A stretch of DNA of 64,000 nucleotides, taken from NCBI GenBank assembly GCA_963576785.1, contig OY756145.1, forward strand, positions 62,001 through 126,000, in the 5' to 3' direction. Origin of the DNA: Chlorophyllum brunneum. Lineage: Eukaryota > Basidiomycota > Agaricomycetes > Agaricales > Agaricaceae. The notes under the pieces are model-generated. The model searched no databases, was not told where the DNA came from, and worked only from the letters and a program-made list of their open reading frames with translations. The translations under genes and the position numbers were made by a program. Positions 58,796 to 64,000 of this stretch are shown here, one piece after another (positions within the stretch are counted from its first letter, which is position 1; each line of letters begins with the position of its first letter).

Positions 58796-61302
58796 CTAGC
58801 GAACGTCCGATCTCCGCATCATTGCCACGTCCCAGTCTTTTGAGCTACTGTTCGACAGAATTGAGCTCCTTGAACCAGAACGGCTGGTACCTCTCTTTAG
58901 TTCTTCGTCTGGAACTTGAGGTATATTCTCTGTCTCATCTGGAGGTCTTGTGTCTCCAACAGATCCATTCGAGACGTCCGAGGACTGAGTATTTTCCCCG
59001 TCATTATCTAAGGTCGGTAGTCGACCTCTATGCCTTCGGTGCGAGCGTCTACGCCTTCTCCCTCGGTTTTCCTTGATGTCCCGTTGATCAACTGGTAAAG
59101 AAAAGGTGGATTTGCCTCTGGTGGGGGAGACGCGGGGGCCGGATGGTATTCTGAGTGAGTTTGGCGGGCTATGTGCAATGCTCCTACCCCAATCCGAATC
59201 GTCACTGACAGATGTTTGAGGGGGAGAGGGGGAACGTGGGGGAGAATGAGAACGAGAACGAGAACGAGAACGGGGATGAAAAGTAGGGAAGTACGGCAGT
59301 GGCGGTACTGGAGTGGGAGGTACAATGCGGATAGCCTCTGATTCTCTGTTGAGATCCCGTGATCCCAGAGCGGCAGCGATGAAGGGAGTTTGGTCGCTTT
59401 CGGATGAGCTTGGAAAACTCTGCATGGGTACGTCCTCAATATGGTCGAACAGAGATGGAGATGACGGACAGGGAGAACCAGATCTCATTTCCATGACGAA
59501 ATTCTCGACACGGTCTCTCCACTTATCATCCATCCGCGTACCATAGCGACGGAATGTGTTGAATATGAAAATTCCGTAGATGACACCTGTTCCAAGGACG
59601 ATGCAAATAAATATGCGGAAAGCCAGCTCAATGGTGGGAGATACAGGGAAGACGTGGTCGGGTGGGAGGTTAGCCCCTGATCGCCACATGAATGACATTA
59701 TGCAAGCGATGAATGTGAGAATCGACCTAAAGCGTTACTCAGCCTGAGACGTGCCACATGCTGAGCGAGAGGAAGACGGACCAAGACATCCATACCACAG
59801 GCATCGCTAACATGACCCAGACATTCCACCATATGGAAATGACAGGTCAATTCAGCTATTATCAAAGCAGCGAGAGTCTGACTTCGACCTACGAGAGCCC
59901 ACTCTGCGGCTTTGGATGCCTTACGCATGCTCGCAAAGCGAATGGTAAATAAACAACCGTACAATATACTCAGCAAGGCACATATCAGAGACCAGAAGGC
60001 AGTATAGCGCGTTATGGGATCGTCGGCCGCGCCTTGAATTTGGAACATCGTCATGATTGCTCTGCGAGAACTAAGCTTGAATGTCTCTGCAGATGACGAG
60101 AAAACGTACGACAGGAGCAACACAGACACAATATTGAGAGTCTTCCACTCTCTCATCAAATTGTCAATAAAGTATTCCCATGCCGTTTTGAGCCTGTGAT
60201 ATGCCGGAAATGCATTTGCAGCTTCCGGGTTATAGTAGCCATAGTCCCACATAAAGGGCTGAAAATCCCTGCTATCTTCAGCAGACGTTCGCAGCGTCAT
60301 TTCCTTGATCTCCCCTAGGGTTAAGTCTGCTTCTTCGAATATTCGGGTGACGCGCGTGAAGTATAGAGATGGAAGGCGAAGGAGGAAGTGTAGATACACC
60401 TGTCGAGGTAAGGTGTCCATGACGAATGTTTCCACGTAGTCTCGTAACTTCGCAGATGTCTCGTCTGTCTGCCACGTCGACAGATAATCGTTGACGATCT
60501 TCATACGACGGTGTCGGTGAGGACGATCTGAGGCCCCATGTTCTGTATTTTCCTTGGCATCCGACGCAAGTGAGGCTGCATGACTTTGAGGAAGCGGTAC
60601 GGGCCCATGAAGCTCAGAGGAATGAGAATGAGCAGAGGGGATGGAGTACGGGGATGGAGTATGCTGTGAATCAATGCTAGACTCGCTGTGGGGGAAGTAG
60701 GAGACTATGGGTGGTGTAGGAAGACTGGGAAGCGGCCGCGCACCCGTTACGATTTCGCTAGCACCAGAAGGCACTACAGCTACAGGCGATGCCATTCGAA
60801 GGTCCTCAGATTCCCGGCGGGCTTCTGGGCCTCTTCCTGAGAATCGAGAATGTGAATGATCTGGTGGGTACATCAATGAACTCCTCCGCAAAGCTGACTT
60901 TAATGGTTTCGGTGCCGACTCTCTAATTACACTTAATTTTTTAGCGTGTGGCTGCGTGGACGAGGTGGCGCGTGAAGGGCGTGCTCGTCCGGTCGCAGAT
61001 GCGGTTTGAGTAGAGTGATGAGGAAATGATAAGGGGGTGCCCAACTGAGTCTGGGTAGGCTGTGCAGCAACGTCGCTCGTCCGCAAAATTGGAACTGGGC
61101 GGCCATATCCCGACTGTGGTTGAACGTTGCGACGGGCGGGAAGGAGTACGTCTTCCATGGTTTGAGGACCAGGAGTAACCCGTTGGTTGTGGATGTTCTG
61201 TGCTATGGATGGATTAAACGGATCATTCGCCCGGAATCTCAGCCTCATCCGAGTGCGTGGATCCATAAACCTCAAGAACTGTGTTTCTTGGCCGTGTTCC
61301 AT
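58796..61302 (-). pseudogene. Unrecognised multi-span membrane protein, family copy 5, splice-site damaged
   Basis: Pieces: exon 1 60110-61302, exon 2 59893-60061 (169 nt), exon 3 remnant 59782 to about 59834, exon 4 58796-59726. The start MEHGQETQFL opens a 397-residue first part with the family motif RANDPFNPSIAQNIHN. The core reads RQVYLHFLLRLPSLYFTRV, TLGEIKEMTLR, NLMREWKTLNIVSVLLLS, RYTAFWSLICALLSILYGC and SFMWRSGANLPPDH. The acceptor of exon 3 is missing. Where copy 6 has 29 nt (AG plus the first codons, EADKTQTIF), copy 5 has 6 nt (59829-59834), a net loss of 23 nt. Without splicing, translation runs on to a stop at 59698 and yields about 518 residues lacking the last spans. The intron at 60062-60109 is 48 nt, in frame and stop-free. 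The tail is Arg/Ser rich (SRSRSRS, GRRRRRSHRRHRG). Confidence 0.72.
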
Positions 61303-61652
61303 GATCAGCACAATGCACGGGATACCTTACCGATGGGAGAGAAGAGTGTCCGCAAGGCTCAGCGATTAAATTGATGTTGACATGTAGCGTTACGTAAATA
61401 ACGAACGTCCACAACTTCTGCCGCCGAACAGTCCAGCCGTTGAGGGCAACATGTTGATGTCAAGTGGGGAGATAAATTCGGGGCAATCGTCGGTTCTGAG
61501 TAACCATCTTCAGGTCACATTTGTAGTACATTTATATTAAACTACGACCCTGGTCAGTGGCCCAATGCTGCTCCTAGGGTAGGCTAACCTCTCCCGCTCC
61601 GTAACCCGATCTTCTGAAAAATCTATTGTCTGGTCTCCAACTCTCAGGAACT

Positions 61653-61747
61653 TCGTGAACAGTGTTGGAGCGAAGCCGCAATCGACGAGCACGACCGCAC
61701 TCGCCTCAATTGAACTTGCAACCCCTTTTCGAGGGGAGGAACGTTGA
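61653..61747 (+). repeat. Dispersed repeat, unit 2 (pairs with 56040-56140)
   Basis: It has the same blocks as unit 1: GTGAACAGTGTT, CGAAGCCG, ATCGACGAGC, CGCACTCGCCTC, GAACTTGCAA, CCCCTTTT, GAACGTTGA. The two units are about 5.6 kb apart in direct orientation. Confidence 0.65.
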
Positions 61748-61945
61748 ACGCCCTTCACAAGGTACACGAAAATTAGGGAGGGGTTGGCGGAAAAGCAAGT
61801 GGAGAGGCCGAATTCTGTCCTAGTCCGTCGTTATTTGAAGCCATGGGAAAGACAAGGATGAAGTTATACAGGGAATTAGAACGGACGGAGAAGAAAAGGG
61901 AGGAAATTTGAAATTCGAACAGAAGAGGGTCCGTTGGGTAGTGCT

Positions 61946-62665
61946 GTGGAGATCGGACGACGGCTAGGCCTTCAAACGGCTATCCGTCTCCCTCCTCCCA
62001 CTAGCCCTCTTTGTACGCGCACCTACGACACCCCACTCGTCCGATGAAGGGAGACAAGGCCGAGGACTCGACGGCCGACATGTTTTGAATGCCAACAAGA
62101 CAGGCATCAACTCTGGCAGATCAAAAAGGGCAAAGGTCTTCGGGCCCAACTGCCTCGTTCTCCACCCCGACATCGCTCTCCACTCGCCGCGCCGCTCAGT
62201 GCCCTCTCTATAACCCGATTATATTCAAGTCCCTGAACATGTAAGAACGGTTGCTACCAAAGGTATGAAAATTTTCGATCCCTTATGTACCTTTTCATTC
62301 ATTCTATACAATCTCTCCATAATCCCTACTTCGGACCATTTCGGACTCAACTTTTCTATTAAAAAGACTTCTACACTGCGTACGGACTATGCACGAAGTT
62401 TCGGTAGGATAGATTTTGATTTTCGTATAGATACGAATGTACTTCGTCTACGAAATTCAGTGAAAAATACCCAGTTAATTCCTACTCTTTTCTCAGTCTC
62501 CCAGAGGCTCGTAAAATGTTTTGCTTCGACAAACCGCCCTCTGCCCTGCCTTCTTGTGTCTCCATACACCTCTCTTTTACCTCTGTTCATCTTGGGTTGA
62601 AGCCCCATCGTCGGACAGATGCTGACGTGCTCGCAAACTTAACGAGATATCATCTCTTCTGTGCC
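61946..62665. mobile_element. Possible insertion of about 720 bp in the 3' flank of copy 6
   Basis: In the flank of copy 5 the sequence GGTAGCACAAACACGG (near 58708-58728) is continuous. In the flank of copy 6 its left part (GGGTAGTGCT, ending near 61945) and right part (GCCAACACTGGG, from about 62663) are separated by about 720 bp. No clear terminal inverted repeat or coding capacity is seen. A 4-nt GTGC at each side might be a target duplication but is too short to be convincing. Confidence 0.35.
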
Positions 62666-62752
62666 AACACTGGGTCGAATGAAAGCGGAATAGTACTGAA
62701 ATATGAGAGGCGTCGGTAGTATTCAGAGGAGGGCGAGAGGGTGTATCTGATG

Positions 62753-64000
62753 CTAGTAAGCATCCGATCTCCGCATCGCTGCCGCGTTCCGGTCTTTGAA
62801 GCCACTAATCGACAGAATTGGGCTCCTTGAACCAGGCCGATTGGCCTCGCTATATAGTTGTTCATCTTGGGCTTGAGGTATATCCTCTGCCTCGTCTGGA
62901 GGTACAGATCCATTCGGGGCGTTGGAAGACTGAGCATTTTCCTTGTCATCATCCAAGATCGGTGGTCGATCTCTATGCCTACGGTGTGAGCGTGTACGCC
63001 TTCTCCCTCGGTTTTCCTCGATATCTGGTTCACGAACTGCTAATGGAAGGGCCGCTTCGCCCGGGGTGGGAGGGAGATGCTGGGCGGATGGTGTTCCGAG
63101 TGCATTTGATGGGCTATGTACAATGTTCCCGCCCCTATCCGATTCTCCACTGAAAGATGCTCGAGGGGGAGAGGCACTACGAGTGGGAGAATGAGAATGA
63201 GAACCAAAATGAGAATGGGAATGGGAACGGGAACGGGAATGGAGATGAAGACCGGGGGGATATGTCTGTGACGGTATTGGCCTCCGGGTTGGAGGTGCAA
63301 CAGATATACGCTCTGGAGCTCTTTCTGTATCCGGCAATTCCAGAGCAGCAGCAACGAGGGGGGTATGGTCGCTTTCTGGCGACCTTGAACGGGCATGGAT
63401 TGGGGTCACAGGAGAGCGATACCGAGATGGAGACGGAGTATAGGTGGGATCAGACCTCATATTCGCGATGAAGGTCTCGACACGGTCTTTCCACGCATCA
63501 TCCATACGCGTACCGTAGTGACGGAATGTCTTGATTATGAGAATACCATAGATGATGCCCGTTCCAAGGACGGCGCAGATAAATATACGGAAACCAAACT
63601 CGGTCTTGGGAGATACCATGAAGACGTGATCGGGTGGGAGTTTAGGACTTGATCGCCACATGAAGGACATTATGCAAGCGATGAATGTGAGAATTGACCT
63701 AAAAAATTGCTCAACCTAGGACACGCCACATGCTGAGCCGGAGGAAGACGGACCAAGACATCCATACAAAAGGCATCGCTAACATCACCCAGACATTCCA
63801 GAAGATGGTCTGCGTTTTGTCTGCTTCCTGGAAATGACAGGTCAATTCAGCTATTATCGAAGCTGCGGAAGTCTGAACTTGACTTACGAGAGCCCACTCT
63901 GCGGCTTTGGACGCCTTACGCATGCTCGCAAAGCGAATGGTGAACAAACAACCATACAATATACTCATCAAGGCACATATGAGGGACCAGAAGGCAGTAT
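62753..64000 (-). CDS. Unrecognised multi-span membrane protein, family copy 6, 5' part beyond window
   Basis: Visible pieces: complement(join(62753..63698,63754..63827,63888..>64000)). Exon 2 is cut by the window edge; the missing part would complete a 169-nt exon. The core is intact here: LLYGCLF-like span (SILYGCLFTIRFASMRK), EADKTQTIFWNVWVMLAM, WMSWS, SFMWRSSPKLPPDHVF, FGFRIFICAVLGTGIIYGIL and GTRMDDAWKDRVETF. The tail is long and resembles that of copy 5: SRSRSHSHSHFGSHSHS, GRRRTRSHRRHRDRP, SNAPNGSVPPDE. Copies 5 and 6 are therefore the most recent pair of the family, in direct tandem. Unlike copy 5, its exon 3 acceptor (TTTCCAG) is present, so it may be the functional member of this pair. 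Confidence 0.8.

Larger units (their letters stand above)
61303..62752. other. Intergenic between copies 5 and 6, with repeat and insertion
   Basis: It contains the copy 5 promoter, the dispersed-repeat unit at 61653-61747, and about 720 bp (61946 to about 62665) that appear inserted into the 3' flank shared by copies 5 and 6. The inserted part has short frames only and no recognised transposon genes. Confidence 0.5.

Noticed and set aside
1..64000. tRNA genes, rRNA, CRISPR arrays, intact transposons
   Set aside because: I looked for tRNA B-box-like sequences, regularly spaced repeats and transposase or reverse-transcriptase motifs by eye and found none that held up; a tRNAscan or repeat-finder run would be the proper test.

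Overview
This window is nuclear DNA from a filamentous basidiomycete fungus, most likely an Agaricomycete. Almost every gene is split by short GT-AG introns (about 42-70 nt). The protein families also fit: F-box/leucine-rich-repeat-like proteins, a TRI5-type terpene synthase, small secreted ricin-B-fold lectins, a two-finger GATA regulator of the SRE/Urbs1 type, a wax-synthase-like acyltransferase and a class 3 lipase. Exon joins were worked out by hand from splice signals, reading phase and family motifs. Where coordinates are given as joins, the summed length is divisible by three and free of stops unless stated.

Layout. 0-0.7 kb (minus): the end of an Agaricomycete kinase-like gene running off the window. 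2.6-7.4 kb (minus): two F-box-type genes. 9.3-12.5 kb: argJ (ornithine acetyltransferase, minus) and, divergent from it, a TRI5-family terpene synthase (plus). 16.5-18.2 kb (minus): a third F-box-type gene. 19.0-20.2 kb (plus): an alpha/beta-hydrolase that looks like a pseudogene. 20.3-23.6 kb (minus): three tandem secreted lectins. 26.1-28.9 kb (plus): an iron/siderophore-type GATA regulator. 30.7-35.7 kb (plus): two tandem copies of a multi-membrane-span protein I do not recognise. 35.9-40.5 kb (minus): two F-box genes that are a recent segmental duplication. 41.0-41.8 kb (minus): ribosomal protein eL37 with micro-exons. 42.2-48.6 kb: two more copies of the membrane family, one minus and one plus with a premature stop. 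49.9-52.9 kb (plus): a calpain-type protease. 53.2-54.4 kb (minus): a wax-synthase-like acyltransferase. 57.0-58.4 kb (plus): a class 3 lipase. 58.8-64.0 kb (minus): two more membrane-family copies, the last cut by the window edge.

The most striking content is the six-copy membrane family. Each copy has a long disordered N-terminus containing a short conserved DPF..SI..IRN-like motif, then a hydrophobic core of about four or five membrane segments, then a Ser/Pro/Arg-rich tail. The core is split by introns at the same codons in every copy, and the second core exon is exactly 169 nt in all five copies where it is complete. I cannot match the family to a known domain. It appears to be amplifying and decaying locally: one copy has a CGA-to-TGA change, one has lost a splice acceptor, and one has a duplicated, decayed 5' end upstream.

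The rest is a mix of housekeeping genes (argJ, eL37) and typical accessory genes (lectins, lipase, hydrolase, F-box family). I see no sign that they form one pathway. The terpene synthase has no tailoring genes next to it, so I do not call a biosynthetic cluster. I saw no tRNA, rRNA, CRISPR array or intact transposon.
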